Part shown: positions 24,735-36,205 of the stretch, piece after piece
How the letters are laid out: each line of letters starts with the position of its first letter
Position numbering within the stretch: position 1 is the first letter of the stretch
Assembly: GCA_034401795.1 (NCBI GenBank)
Contig: CM067363.1
Location: forward strand, 25,656,688-25,720,687
DNA: 64,000 nucleotides
DNA from: Chaetoderma sp. LZ-2023a
Lineage: Eukaryota; Mollusca; Caudofoveata; Chaetodermatida; Chaetodermatidae
Reading direction: 5' to 3'
The notes under the pieces: generated by a model
Seen by the model: the letters and a program-made list of their open reading frames with translations, nothing else
The model's database searches: none
What the model was told of the DNA's origin: nothing
Program-made: the position numbers and the translations under genes

Positions 24735-25090
24735 CCATTGGAGCAATCCAGTTTTATCTACGTGCCGCCCTTCATTAGCTAACCTCCACCCACACTACGC
24801 CCGTGTTGGGATTGATAGATCCCTGACCTCTTTGACTAAATCTTTCCCGAAAACAGGTAAGTTGTGGACTATTTGGAAACTAATTTGACTGGGTCCATTA
24901 GTTTCAAACTATTCAACAGCATGTTTGTTGACTAGTAAAGACACAATTCGTACAACAATGCTTAGTTCGTCATCAATCATGCATTCGTGATGAACTTAGC
25001 TACGCCATTCATGACGTAATTCACTATGGCAACCTCCTACACGGCACGTCGTTGATTATGTCATATGTTTGATGGATAGACTGTATTCCG
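24735..25090 (+). mobile_element. F1 repeat, TIR type B
   Basis: Left end CATTGGAGCAATCCAGTTTT and right end ACTGTATTCCGCCATTG are imperfect inversions, a different terminal motif from the type A copies. It has AAACAGGTAAGTTG, a shortened palindrome (GACTGGGTCCATTAGTTTC) and ACAATTCGTACAACAATGC. Confidence 0.75.
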
Positions 25091-25549
25091 CCATTGCTCG
25101 GCAAACAACCCTTATTATACGTTTTGGAATCGAAGTGAAACTTTAAAACCTGAATTCCCCTAAATAAAATTCAGCATTTGACGGTATTGTAAATCTTGTT
25201 GAATACAGAACTGGGTGTAATGTGTATACGTTAGAGGTAGATAATACGTGAATCGAGATGCCTGAAAATCTCTCCATTATCTATTTGAAGCTTGAAACAT
25301 GAACGCTCGGTTTCTCAATTTCTGATATCACCTGATGAATAATTTTAGACAATTTATGTTTTATAATATTCATTAGAATAGTTAATTTGCATATAATGTG
25401 CCGTATTTGTTTGTTTTCTTTGGTCAAATGGGTAATGCAATCTAAGTAGGAATATCATCTTTGCGACATGAGCTAAAGTCACTTATAACCATATATGTGC
25501 AATCTAGTCATTCCAATGCCTGTACGCATTGTGTACTATCTACATGCAC
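25091..25549. other. Gene-free stretch
   Basis: AT-rich, no supported feature. Confidence 0.35.
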
Positions 25550-25705
25550 TAAGTTTACTGGCGTTAGTATCAAGTTATCCAACAGCGTACTCCTATAGTT
25601 ACCTTGAAATTTAGTCTCTGAGAACTCAATTTTCAAAGTATCAGATCGATTCCAACACGCGTTAAAATATGGGCGGAGCTTAACTAGAACGTGCCTGACA
25701 TAAAT
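25550..25705 (-). mobile_element. F1 fragment
   Basis: TTATCCAACAGCGTACTCCT, then ATAGTTACC, TTTTCAAAG, CGATTCCAACACGCG and GGGCGGAGCTTAACTAGAAC. This is the outer half of F1 in minus orientation. Confidence 0.55.
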
Positions 25706-26684
25706 AGCACGTATTACATTTCTGACAATGTTAAAATATAGGACAAAGGCCGCAGACTTAATAATAGCAGCATCTTTATTATCCGGGTTTTCCCTGGGTA
25801 TTCTAACCTATTACGAATCACTTAGTGCGAGTGAGAAATATCACGATGTGTTGGAAGCGTGCAGCTTTCATTTCTATTAAATAAGTTTGGTAAATGGTTT
25901 CATTAAAACTTAAAAAATAGATTCATCCTCTTAACCAAAAATGAATATCCATGACACATCTATATATATACATTTGCGTATACTTGGCAATATTGAACAT
26001 GTCTGCATGCTATTGTGACCATACATATGGACTATCGATTCCCTTTCTCGATAATTCACTGGATAATCGTGTTATAAATGTAAACTCGGCATCGATTCAA
26101 CAAAAATCGACACACAGATTATAAAAATGGATGAGGTTTTGTCCCATTAGATTATCCCAAAGGGCTGCTTCGCTATATATGCAATTAGGTAACGCATAAC
26201 ATCGGAAGTTTTGCATCTTTCACTATGGCATAATCAGAACTGCCACCCAACCATCTGACGCCATACTTAAACTCGTCATGCAATGTATTCAATAATGTTA
26301 ACCCTGATTAAGGGATAAAATACTAACATTCACCCCACGAGTCTAGTATATGCAAGTATTAATACCAAATAATCTTGCTTCCAATACATGTGATTTAATT
26401 AGCTGTTTTCTGACCATAGATTGAAACAGCAGTAAGCACATTTAGTTTCAAAATATTCAATAGTCTAAGTCAAATTTATTTTGGAATTGGGATACTGAGA
26501 ATTAAGGTTTCAGAGCGGGACGGTTGATTTAATGAATACGTGTAGCGCGGAGGAAGAGTTTAGTTACACATGGGGTACATATATAGATATGAGTCTCTTT
26601 ATTGCAGGTAGCTAATTCTACCTTCAATTTTTTAAATATATTATCACAGCCAATAAAGGAATCCCGTCTCTAAGTTAATCAAAT
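25706..26684. other. Mostly unassigned; F1 scrap at about 26415-26470
   Basis: No gene. A short TTTAGTTTCAAAATATTCAA at about 26440 is a remnant of one F1 palindrome arm. Confidence 0.4.
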
Positions 26685-27040
26685 GAACGTCATAATCAAC
26701 TACGTCACGTATAGATTGACGTCATGATCAATTACATCATCGAGGACGCGATTTTGTCCTTCATAAACGGGCAATAGTCCGTGAAGTATTACGAAGTGTA
26801 TGCCTTTTCTATTTAATAAACATTCTGTTGATTAATTTGAAATTAATTTGACTGGGCACTGTTGCTGCCATAGGCATCAACAGCACCCAGTCAAATTAGT
26901 TCCAAAATATTCAATAGCTTACAAGTATAGTTATCTAGAAATTGTGCTCCAGAGAGTGCAGGGATCAATTGATCCCAATACCGACAAGGCTTAGGTGGTG
27001 GTTAGCTAGAGATGGGCGTGCCATGGCTAAAACGGGATCT
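26685..27040 (-). mobile_element. F1 repeat, near full length
   Basis: CGTCATAATCAACTACGTCA, TGACGTCA at 26717-26724, TATTTAATAAACATTCTGTT, an intact palindrome (loop TTGCTGCCATAGGCATCAA), then CTTACAAGTATAGTTATCTA and GAGATGGGCGTGCCATGGCT. Confidence 0.8.
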
Positions 27041-27339
27041 AGCTATTCTTCATAAAAATACAAAACCAGTTAAGCGCTGCCTGTATAAGAACGTTTACTT
27101 AGTCGCCATCATGACCATGTTCCACATATACCGCTTCATTGAATGAACATCGCCTCGATTGTTATGCTGCACGAACGTAGATGGAGTTCTGTGGCAGCTG
27201 TACTTCTTTCACCTCAGTTTCTAAGGTGTTCACTTCTTCAAACATTACCTGGCGTCTTGTTTCCCGTATTGGTCTCCGAATGTGATATTTCTTATGCACT
27301 CGGTGCCGCTAGCTTCCTTTCCCAGTAGGTGTGATTGCT

Positions 27340-27800
27340 AGATTGTGTAAACATGTGATGATGAGGGAACCACAGAAAAAGGGAAGTTCACACCAGTATT
27401 CGCATCACGGCCTCCGGCGATGTCGGTCTATTAATCCCTGATCGACATGCATAAACCGAGCGCCACATAATAACAACTCGAATGCAGTTATTTAAGCATT
27501 AACTCTAACATAAACAAATGGGAAATATTCAGGTTTCGCTTTAAATTACTCACCGGCCTATCGATTAACTGCCCAGGCGCACGCTATGAGTGTCAAATTA
27601 ATAACTCCTCATTATCATGTTATTTAAGCACATTCCAGAGGATATGAGCAACGAGGAAATCTGTGTGTTGGGAATTACCACACTAGAACACTCGCTAATT
27701 ATGTAATTGCTAAAAACTACGATGTTGTAGATGAAATATCGACTCGACTTGACTGATATTGGCATGTGGTTGATTATATTGCTTTGGATCAATCATTACT
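27340..27800 (+). repeat. F4-related repeat, 3' part, copy A
   Basis: Collinear with 35765-36205. Both carry AAACCGAGCGCCACATAATA, TTATTTAAGCATTAACTCTA, ACTCACCGGCCTATCGATTA and GAGTGTCAAATTAATAAC. The GAGTGTCAAATTAATA end block also closes the longer F4 copies near 16740 and 30390. Confidence 0.65.
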
Positions 27801-28224
27801 TTAAACATCCTTGAAGATAACAGTGTTTTACAATATTAGGGAGAGTGTGTCAGCAATTTGTGCAGCGTTTTGAAAACACCACCTTGCCATTTCTTGCAAT
27901 CGTAATCTATAGTTAATTTTTCATATCCAAATTAGGAAACAACTATAGATTAAGTGTGCGTGTGTGAGAGGCATAGTATTAAACTAATCTTAAACACTAT
28001 CACAATCATACGCATAATGCACCGATTTATTTCTGTCCACGATCCCATAGGACTACCCATGCGAATGATTTTGAGATTTTTAGAGTTCAATGCTCTCTTT
28101 CAACAACGAGTTCTAAATCCAATTTACTCCAAAAGGTTTTCAGTCGTCTTTCCAAATACTATACTCATATCAACACGATTTCCAACGTACAGGCATTTCT
28201 TAGTATCATTATGTTGCTCTCACT
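27801..28224. other. Gene-free stretch
   Basis: A ~100-codon open frame at about 27954-28259 has no recognisable motif and a non-coding look. No feature is supported. Confidence 0.35.
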
Positions 28225-28345
28225 TCAATACTGAAATACTTAGAATTGGAATTATTTGAATTCAGCATTCAATGTGTAAAGGTCGATCCCAATACGTGCA
28301 GCATATGGGTGGATCTGAACTAAAATGGGCGGGGAATAGGTAGAA
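28225..28345 (-). mobile_element. F1 fragment, outer part
   Basis: GTCGATCCCAATACGTGCAG, then GGGTGGATCTGAACTAAAAT and GGGCGGGGAATAG, the reverse of the F1 left region. Confidence 0.5.
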
Positions 28346-28459
28346 ATAGATACATCCCTTGTCATGTATAGATAAGTGCATTCTGTATGTGGTTTTGGCT
28401 CAGTTAGATGTGTGCATATGCTTAACTAAATGCCAGCGTCCTCAAATTTAAGTAAGAGC

Positions 28460-28570
28460 TAAGATGTTGGATATTCTTTAAAAATCTTTTGACAGGGATG
28501 TGTGGCTGTCATAATCAGCAACATGTCTCAGCTATATTGGTTTCAAAAGATTCAACAGATCAACTACACA
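28460..28570 (-). mobile_element. F1 core palindrome, diverged
   Basis: GTTGGATATTCTTTAAAAAT and GGTTTCAAAAGATTCAACAG form imperfect arms around a loop with GTCATAATCAGCAAC. Confidence 0.45.
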
Positions 28571-29079
28571 CTCATAAACTTATTCTTCGGGTTTGGCCTT
28601 TTGTTACAAGTGGGTTAAAATGCGTCATGAATGATTTATAAATCAAATGAAATATGTTAATATTGAGATACTCACAAGCTTAGCTCTATGTATATGTCAA
28701 TAACTAAAGCTTTGCTGTACTTAGATCATGTTCAGACTACGTTATTTCTTCATTCCAGTTGTTCAAGATTTTGCAGTAAAACAATTCTTAACAATCATAC
28801 CACGTCGGCACCTGACACCCCACTGAATTGAAAAATGTATCCACATGTTAGTGAATATCGTGTTGATAATTTTGATAGCAATTTACCCAAGGATGTTGCG
28901 GCTAAGGGCATCAATAGGACTAAGGCCCCGGAAATTAGTTTTAAATTGTTCACTATTTATAACTACATATTTAGCTTGAAATATAGATTCTGGTAATGCA
29001 TTGTTCTAAGGGCAGTTATTCTGTGCATAATGAAGTTCGTAAAATAAAGAAAATACATTTCTTAACACTGATGTTAAAA
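28571..29079. other. Gene-free stretch
   Basis: No supported feature apart from a weak palindromic core near 28895-28960 (AATTAGTTTTAAATTGTTCA). Confidence 0.35.
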
Positions 29080-30510
29080 CTGTGTAATCTACTGGGTCAA
29101 TGGCAATGAAACTGGTATACATTTTTCAACAATTTCGGTGGATGACGTTGCTGTTCATCTGTCTAAAAATGTACATCAATGTATCCTTTAATTTAAGTTG
29201 AAACTTTGACATTTTCACATCAGATACGTATTGGTCAAATGACCATCGCACCAATCGTCATGTGCATGGCATCGCATGGGTTAACGCACATACGCTGTAC
29301 CTTGACAAGCAATATAAATCTCAATGCGTATTCATACAGATTTCGACTATAATACTCTGGTCAAAAGTGAACACAAATTACTAAATTATGAAAGCTTTGC
29401 ATCAGACTAAAATGTCCCAACTCAAGATATTACCATTAAACTGGTTTCAAAGTAGGTAGCTATTTACCAGTATGTTTGCTTATCCAGCACGCTACAGCAC
29501 TATAGATGACGCATATAATTGAGTTAAATATCGAGGCAGATAGTTTATGTTTTTGATTATTTCAAAAATTAATCATGGCATCCTTCACAGACTGGAGAAA
29601 TGTAGCAGCTGTTATCGACCAAATATTTATATATCGCTTTAATATCATGATGAAAAGCTTAATATGAGATGCATATATTATGAGTGGTATGTTAAATCAC
29701 TTGACTAGATCAATTGAGTTGGTGTTGTTTTCAATCAGTATGTTTTCATCAGTATGAAACCAATTATTCCGTGGCAGTGAGCGTGTAAAAGAACAGCTAG
29801 CCTTGAATTATCAACGAATATCGATACATTACTAATACATATGAAAATATATGTAAAACATACATACTATTTCCTTGAACCTCCCCTTTTCACTTTCAGA
29901 TAGCTGATGCTTGTGATATACGTGGGATATCACAATATCACCAATGTGCTACATATATTCAAATCGTGAAGCTTTCTTACTTTCGATGTAGATTTCTGAT
30001 ATATTAACACTTACCATTCGATCTGATGACAAGATTTTTAATTTGACCATTAAATTAAAAGATGAACTGGTTCTCGATTTTCAACAAATTTGGTGGAAGA
30101 TGTCGCTGTCCTAGACAGCGACATCGTCCACGAACATTGTTGAACAATGCATCACAGTTTCTTTGCTATTGCCAGAACAACAGATAGAATTTTGATATCA
30201 GAGCGGAAAGGGTTAAGCCAGAGGTGATGTCTAGGAACGATGGTATTTTATCGATCGCGTATCATGTGAATGACAAGTAAAATACGATATCAACAATTGC
30301 TTAAACGTTAATAATAACACCCATAACCGTCAATGCTCATGGCTAGCTATTAATTTCCTACAAATATATCGATTAGGTGTCCAAGCATGTTATATGAGTG
30401 TCATATTAATAACTCCCTATTATCGCATTAACTAAGCAATGACCATATATTCCTGGCCTCAGGGATGATCGCTTCTGTAAGTATTATCACCCATGAACTG
30501 AGTGCTAATG
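29080..30510 (+). mobile_element. F4 dispersed repeat, copy 2 (~1.4 kb)
   Basis: 29080-29340 matches 10570-10870, and 29485-30510 matches 15830-16860 in the same order. This makes it the most complete F4 copy and shows that the two partial copies belong to one family. Internal TTTTCAACAATTTCGGTGG at about 29120 and a perfect F3 hairpin at 30079 suggest hairpins near both ends. No ORF is conserved. Confidence 0.6.
30079..30145. repeat. F3 hairpin, best copy
   Basis: Arms of about 31 nt: TTCAACAAATTTGGTGGAAG and ATGTCGCTGTC on the left, GACAGCGACATCGTCCACGA and ACATTGTTGAA on the right, joined by CTA. Only a few mismatches. Distinct from the F1 palindrome, although both end in AACA/TGTTGAA-type words. 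Confidence 0.8.
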
Positions 30511-30552
30511 AGTATTGCGTATAGAACGATCTATTTCTAGCTACGACCCACT

Positions 30553-30895
30553 AACGGAGGAATTCAGTTTTAGCTATGCTCCGCCCATCTTTAACTAAGC
30601 TCCACCCACACTTCGCCCTTGTTGGTATCGATAGATCCCTGAATTCCCTGACAAAAAATTTCCAGAAAACATGTAAGACGTTGATTTACTTTCAATATAT
30701 CCAACAGCCTGTTTGTTAAATAGTAAAGACATACACTTCGTGCAAACACCGCTTAGTCCGTCATCACTAACACGTTCGTGACGAGCTTAGCTGCATTATT
30801 CATGGCGTAATTGATCATGACGTCATCCTACATGGTACGCAGTTGATCATGATGCTATATGATTAATGCGTAAAATTGAGTCCTCCATTGCTTGG
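30553..30895 (+). mobile_element. F1 repeat, TIR type B
   Basis: GGAGGAATTCAGTTTTAGCT, GCTCCGCCCATC, CAGAAAACATGTAAGACG, a collapsed palindrome, TGTTAAATAGTAAAGACATA, TGACGTCA at 30818-30825, and a right end TGAGTCCTCCATTG that inverts the left end. Confidence 0.75.
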
Positions 30896-32512
30896 CAAGC
30901 AGTCCTTATTATGTTGTTTGTTTTCTCTGTTTCAAATAGATAATTCGCATCTAACTAGGCATATCATCTTTGTCACACGAGACACAGCCAGTTATAACAA
31001 TGTATGTGAAAATTAGCCAATATCCTTCCAATGTATATAAGACTTTTGTATTATATGTGTAGCCGGACAATACAGAATTTGCCCTGTTGACCAATTGCGC
31101 AGGGATTAATATTGAATTTGGTTGTGACGCGCCAGTTGGTCAATAACAAATTTGATAAAATAATTACTTATTTCTGCTACATTGTGATAAAATCCTCAAA
31201 TGCTGTGTGAAAATGATGTATCTATTGAAATAAACATGTTTTGACGATGTCACCAAAACAACGAGTGCAGGAGAAGACAAAAAGGAACAATTGTTAGAAA
31301 GAGAACCCTGTTAGAAACACGTGTTGAAGTTTAATGGTTGACAGCCAATCAATCATTAAACATGGTTAATGGATGCACATTGGATATTACTGTGATATAA
31401 TTCACAGAGTCAAACCTTAATCAAGCACGTGGTATTAAGCTGTTATATTTCCCCCACCATCTACCCCCACCGATTTGAATCAATATCAAGCTAGATAAAT
31501 TTTAGATTTGCTGATAATTGGCGTATTGGTATTGAAATTATCAGTTCTATATTGTATTATTAACGGTTTATTAATGATCATGTTTTATTTATTGTGTCCG
31601 TCAATTTTTAATCTGCGATGCAATCACGCAGGGTCGGTCTTCTTCTTTCGTTCTTTCTTTCTTTCTTATCCTCGCTTATAAACTTTGCACCGCATCTCCT
31701 CCTACAATTTTCAACCGAGGAACTCCAAATTAACCACCTTCTGCTACTCAGGAATCGTGTGCTTTTGCTTTTGTTTCGGTTTGATCACTACCATACTTGG
31801 TTCGGATGTTAGTTATCGAGGCCTTTTTTTAAAACGTATTTTAAAATGGCCGCCGTTTGAACATTATTGTCAAAAGTCCCAGTTTTCGTTTTTTTTGCAG
31901 AAATGAACTCAAGATGAAAAGATTCTATTTTTAAAATCTTTTTTCAACATAGCCGCCAGGCGCACAGGTTGGGGTCAAAATACAAGGTGTCCTTTTTTGC
32001 AGAAGTGAACCCAGGATGGCAAACTGGAATTTCCTTTTTCAAATTGTCTGCCAAAATTTGGTATCAAATCTGAAGGTGATCCATCCAGCAGTTTTCAAGA
32101 ACTCAGCTTTTGCGTGCCCCATACCCCCATAGTAAACATATGAGAGCATTATTTGAACAGTTTTCTTCCGATGCTCTTCAAAGCTGGCCAGATTCTAGAA
32201 AATTGATGGATCTAAATAATTTCCAATGAAATTCTAATTTATCCCTTGGAGTCAAGGGCATTTACTGATAAATATTTCCAATTTTCATGTTTGGCATACG
32301 TTACCTGCCTTTCATCATGCCCGTTCACAATGCATGTTAGAAGACACACCTTATTTTATCCTTAGGGCCAAGGCGGCCTTTTAGAGTAAACCTATGTGAC
32401 TCTCAAGCATGGCTCTTAAATCTGTGACTTACTGTATTCTGCGGCTGTAGTAGTAGAAACATCCTACAGTTGCAATCAGTCCTTCTTCGCTTTTGCCCAA
32501 TGTGTCTTGTCC
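30896..32512. other. Gene-free stretch with minor simple repeats
   Basis: A short (TTTC)n run lies at about 31640-31672. TTGCAGAAATGAACTCAAGATG-type text near 31897 recurs near 32006 as TTGCAGAAGTGAACCCAGGA, a diverged ~110-bp tandem pair. No gene is supported. Confidence 0.4.
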
Positions 32513-33195
32513 TCAGCCAAAATCCTTTAGTTTCATCAGGTCCATTCTTGACTTGAGTGTACCTAATCCTGCTTTCTTGAGGTCACCTCGTGGCACACTT
32601 AGCAGTTTTATGCAATGACGTCCTCTCCTGGCTCTGTATTTGCTGCCTCTAAGCATGGCGAATTCCAAGGCTCTCTGTGCTGGTGTGTCTTCCGGCATCC
32701 TTAGCACAAGGCCAACCATGGGCCATCTTTGCTGTGCGACCTTTACAGACAGCGGCGGCGTATTACACATTTTGCATAGTGCATCGTTGGAAATTATACT
32801 CTCTGGCCATCATTGTCCAGTGATGGTGTGTAAGTGTTTGCGGTGGCAGGGTCAAGTTTGTCTAGAGCTGCCTTTGGAGCTACCCAGCTGTTACAGCTAT
32901 ACATCATCAGGGATACGCAGGTTGCAATGTATACACGTAGTCTTTTGACCCAGGGCATCTTTGATCTACGAATCCATAGCTTCCAGAAGGACTGGAAAGT
33001 TATGTTCCCCATGATGCAGCGTGCAGCAATGTCAGCAGTACTGCAAAACAGTGAGCCCAGGATTTTACTTTTCCTCCATGATTCGCCACCACGGAGTGGA
33101 TCGTCGTTTTCTTTAGTGTAATGCTTTGTAAATAGGTATATGTGGGTGGACTCTGTTTTGGATTCATTCATATAAAGAGGCCGTATAGCATTCAT
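32513..33195 (-). pseudogene. Non-LTR retrotransposon RT C-terminal remnant
   Basis: Two minus-strand open segments (33195-32794 and 32770-32513) in different frames. The first reads like the region after the RT catalytic core of a LINE: LGSLFCSTADIAARC, then RLRVYIATCVSLMMYSCNSW, which resembles the widespread 'LRIFNAYVSSIFLYNSE' type segment. The second has RWPMVGLVLRMPEDTPAQRA, the familiar 'FGHVLRMPED' tail, and an RGRH basic stretch. The catalytic part, endonuclease and ends are absent. The clade cannot be given from this piece. Confidence 0.55.
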
Positions 33196-34179
33196 TAATG
33201 GCCAAACATTGGTAAATATTATCTAGTTTACTTTCATTTCACTTATCTCTGATATTGTCACACCTACGGATCCGAGACACCCGTATGTAACACCTGAGTA
33301 AACATCTGTACGTGTTGACATTGTAAGGCCTGAGGAAATAAGGAAAAGTGAACTTGACCATTAATACGACTCAGTACAAGCAGGCAATCGGAAATTTGAG
33401 TAGAATCATACTGTTTCAGATCGGCACTAATATAGTAACTGATATTGGTCCACCTTTGCCATTGGCCAATGTGCGCGCCGATGTCAAATTCTATATTCGT
33501 TCATGAACCATAGATCAACGTTGCAAATTCGATATTGCTGCGTTACATCTACACACACTATATGCAAAGGCATCATGGGAACTGCATGCTCTAAAAGACG
33601 ATAAGAGTTATTCTAAATTAAATTATGTTCAAGGGCAGATTGCCGGAACTGCATTCTCGTAGGGACGTACTCGCGGTTATGGTTAGGTAATAGACGACAC
33701 TGATATATGACAACAATAACCAATGGATGGAACAGATCTCTCACTCAAGCTTCTTACGAAAGCAAATAGTCTGCCACTAAAATTTACGAACAGTGTTTCG
33801 AACGGCATCTATATCCTAAACACTAGGGGTGGTGGTGGTGGGGGGGGGGGGGAGCTGCAATCTGGGGGTCCCAAACTGAAATCTGGCGTTCCCAGCCAGT
33901 ATTTCTCATCCATTCTGAATTTAGAGGCCCACATTGGACTCACGACTATATGAATTGTGGTAGTCCTATGCTAGATTGTGCAGGTATTCTTGTGCAAAAA
34001 CATACAACTATTTAGTATTACACAATCATACAAGTTGTGCACGGGGTCACATGATGCCATTTGCCACTACATTGGGGGTGGGGGTCGTAAGTTGCATTTT
34101 AGGGGTATATACCCTCAAAAGAAACCTTGTGAGAATTTGTGTGTGTGAATTGTATGTCTTTAATGCATTTACGATTTAA
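33196..34179. other. Gene-free stretch with poly-G tract
   Basis: No gene. A GGTGGTGGTGG-to-poly-G run lies at 33826-33853. Confidence 0.4.
33826..33853 (+). repeat. Poly-G tract
   Basis: GGTGGTGGTGGTG followed by about 13 consecutive G. Potential G-quadruplex on the plus strand. Confidence 0.75.
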
Positions 34180-34250
34180 CACATATTCTGTTGAATATTT
34201 CTAATCTAATTTTATTGGCATTAGTTTCAAAAGACTAAAGCCACTATAGT
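34180..34250 (-). mobile_element. F1 core fragment
   Basis: ATTCTGTTGAATATTTCTAA, TCTAATTTTATTGGCATTAG and TTTCAAAAGACTAA, a shrunken F1 palindrome. Confidence 0.45.
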
Positions 34251-34274
34251 TACCGTGACGTTACGATTCCAAGA

Positions 34275-34625
34275 ATTGAGGAATTCAGTTGTAGCTATGC
34301 CCCTCCCGTCTCTAGCTAAGCTGCACCCACGCTCTGCCAGTAGTGGGATCGATCGAACCATGCATTTTCTGAATCTCAATTTCCAGAAACCTATGCAGGT
34401 ATTCTGTTTAATATTTTGAAAGTAATTTCACTGGGACAACACCCAGTGAAATTATTATCAAAATATTCATCAGATGTCCATTAAATAGTAAAGCCATACA
34501 ACCTGGTGGATTTTTAAGAGTTTAACTGGGACTAAATCGAGCCATTCGTTACGTAATTGATTACGATGGCAGCCTACACGTCGTGTAGTTGATTATGCCG
34601 GCATTTGATTGACTGTCAAAATAGA
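34275..34625 (+). mobile_element. F1 repeat, TIR type B
   Basis: TGAGGAATTCAGTTGTAGCT, CTCCCGTCTCTAGCTAAGCT, GGGATCGATCGA, CAATTTCCAGAAACCTATGC, AGGTATTCTG, and a short clean palindrome CTGGGACAACACCCAG flanked by TTTTGAAAGTAATTTCA and its complement. Confidence 0.75.
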
Positions 34626-34705
34626 TTTATGAATTCCGGTCTCAACCTTTCAAATCGATTCCAAAACGCATACAATGTGAGCGGGGATTAGCTAGGCCAA
34701 ACGTA
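34626..34705 (-). mobile_element. F1 fragment
   Basis: CAAATCGATTCCAAAACGCA, then GTGAGCGGGGATTAGCTAGG, the reverse of the F1 left region, directly next to another F1 copy in the opposite orientation. Confidence 0.45.
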
Positions 34706-35234
34706 AAGAGAAATGGATTACTTAATTAACATTGGTAACACCTATAAAAATGTGACAGGCTTAATAAATACCAACGTATTTATTACCCGTCGTCCCTCTA
34801 GGTAATCGGATGCATACATACTTTTCGATTACCTATGACAAATCGTTTAGAGAGAGTGTTAGATATAACATGCGTTGGGGTCGGGCAGCTTGCATTTCTA
34901 TTAAATATGTTATTAAATAATGTCATTAAAACTTAACAATAGATCGATCATACTTAAATCTCTATGAAATGCCGACTTATAGACGTGGGCCTACTTGATA
35001 GCAGCGAGCATCTCTGTATATTGTTCAGCGATATAGATACTTGAATTTCTTTCCAGGTAATGCACCGATAATTACGACGTAGACGTGCACAGATCGAAGA
35101 TTCAACACAAATCAAAACATGGATTATAAGAAATGGCCTTAAGGAAGTGTCCCATCTGTTATCAGAAAGGGAGACTTCGTTTTATAAGACTTTGGTTTAT
35201 GCAATTTACTATGGAGAACATTGCATCCTGCTTA
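34706..35234. other. Gene-free stretch
   Basis: No supported feature. Confidence 0.35.
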
Positions 35235-35540
35235 ATGGAGAAATCCAGTTTTAGCTATACCCCGCACATCTTTAGCTAAGTTACACCCACACGTCGTCCA
35301 TGTTGAGATCGATCGATCACTGAACTCTCTGACTATCAATTTCCAAAAAAGTATGACATTGAGTGCTGAAATCTCAAAATCTCATTTCCAAAGTAATTAT
35401 ACACGCAGCCAAATTAGTTTCAAAATATTCAACAGTATGCTTATTAAATAGTAAAGACATATAATCCATACAACAACGCTCAATCCATTATCAAGTAAGC
35501 GTTTGTGTCCAACTTAGCCACGCCATTCATGATGGGAGGG
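35235..35540 (+). mobile_element. F1 repeat, TIR type B left end
   Basis: GGAGAAATCCAGTTTTAGCT, GAGATCGATCGATCACTGAA, a palindrome reduced to its right arm (CAAATTAGTTTCAAAATATT), CTTATTAAATAGTAAAGACA. It is cut at a GGGAGGGAGAGGGGTGGGG purine run (35535-35565). Confidence 0.7.
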
Positions 35541-35764
35541 AGAGGGGTGGGGTGGGGGAGAGATGCCACTCTCAAAAGAGTGTCCATGCATAGATAACTG
35601 GTCTGATTTTGATGGTATTTGTGATTTCTCTGTTCACATACGAGGGGGTATTATGATTAATTCAATTAGCGAAACTCGAACGCAATGTTTCCAAAATGAC
35701 ACTATCCACATTTCAAAAGCATGATTGAAAGTTCTGCTTATCGTGGAGTCATTCACATTGTGGG
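35541..35764. other. Purine-rich tract and unassigned DNA
   Basis: GGGAGGGAGAGGGGTGGGGT-type purine run, then AT-rich DNA without a gene. Confidence 0.35.
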
Positions 35765-36205
35765 TGTAATTGCGAGATCGTGTAAACCTGGGGTGATGAG
35801 ATAAACACAGAAGACGAGAAGATCAAACCAATATTACCGTCATCGCCTCCGGCCATGCCAGCCTATCAATACCTGATCGCTACACATAAACCGAGCGCCA
35901 CATAATAACAACTCTAATGCAGTTATTTAAGCATTAACTCTAACATAAACAAACGAGAAATGCTCAGGGCTACCTTTCAATTACTCACCGGCCTATCGAT
36001 TAACTGTCCAGGCGCACGCTAGGAGTGTCAAATTAATAACACCCTATTATCGCGTTATTTAAGCACTTTCCAGAAAATATGAGCAACGAGAATAATATGT
36101 GTGATGGGAATTATCACGCTGGAACACTCGCTAATTAGATGATTGTTAAAAACTGAGCGATGTGTATTGTCGGTGTATTTAGATATAATATCGGCTTGAC
36201 TGATA
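35765..36205 (+). repeat. F4-related repeat, 3' part, copy B, invaded by a LINE
   Basis: Matches 27340-27790 throughout. Similarity stops at TTGACTGATATCAA (about 36206), where the coding sequence of the minus-strand LINE begins. This marks the LINE 3' end. Confidence 0.6.

Noticed and set aside
27143-27328. Possible host exon
   Set aside because: No splice-site pairing, no domain, codon composition like background.
27954-28259. 101-codon plus-strand frame
   Set aside because: No motif, and it runs into an F1 fragment; expected by chance in this much AT-rich DNA.
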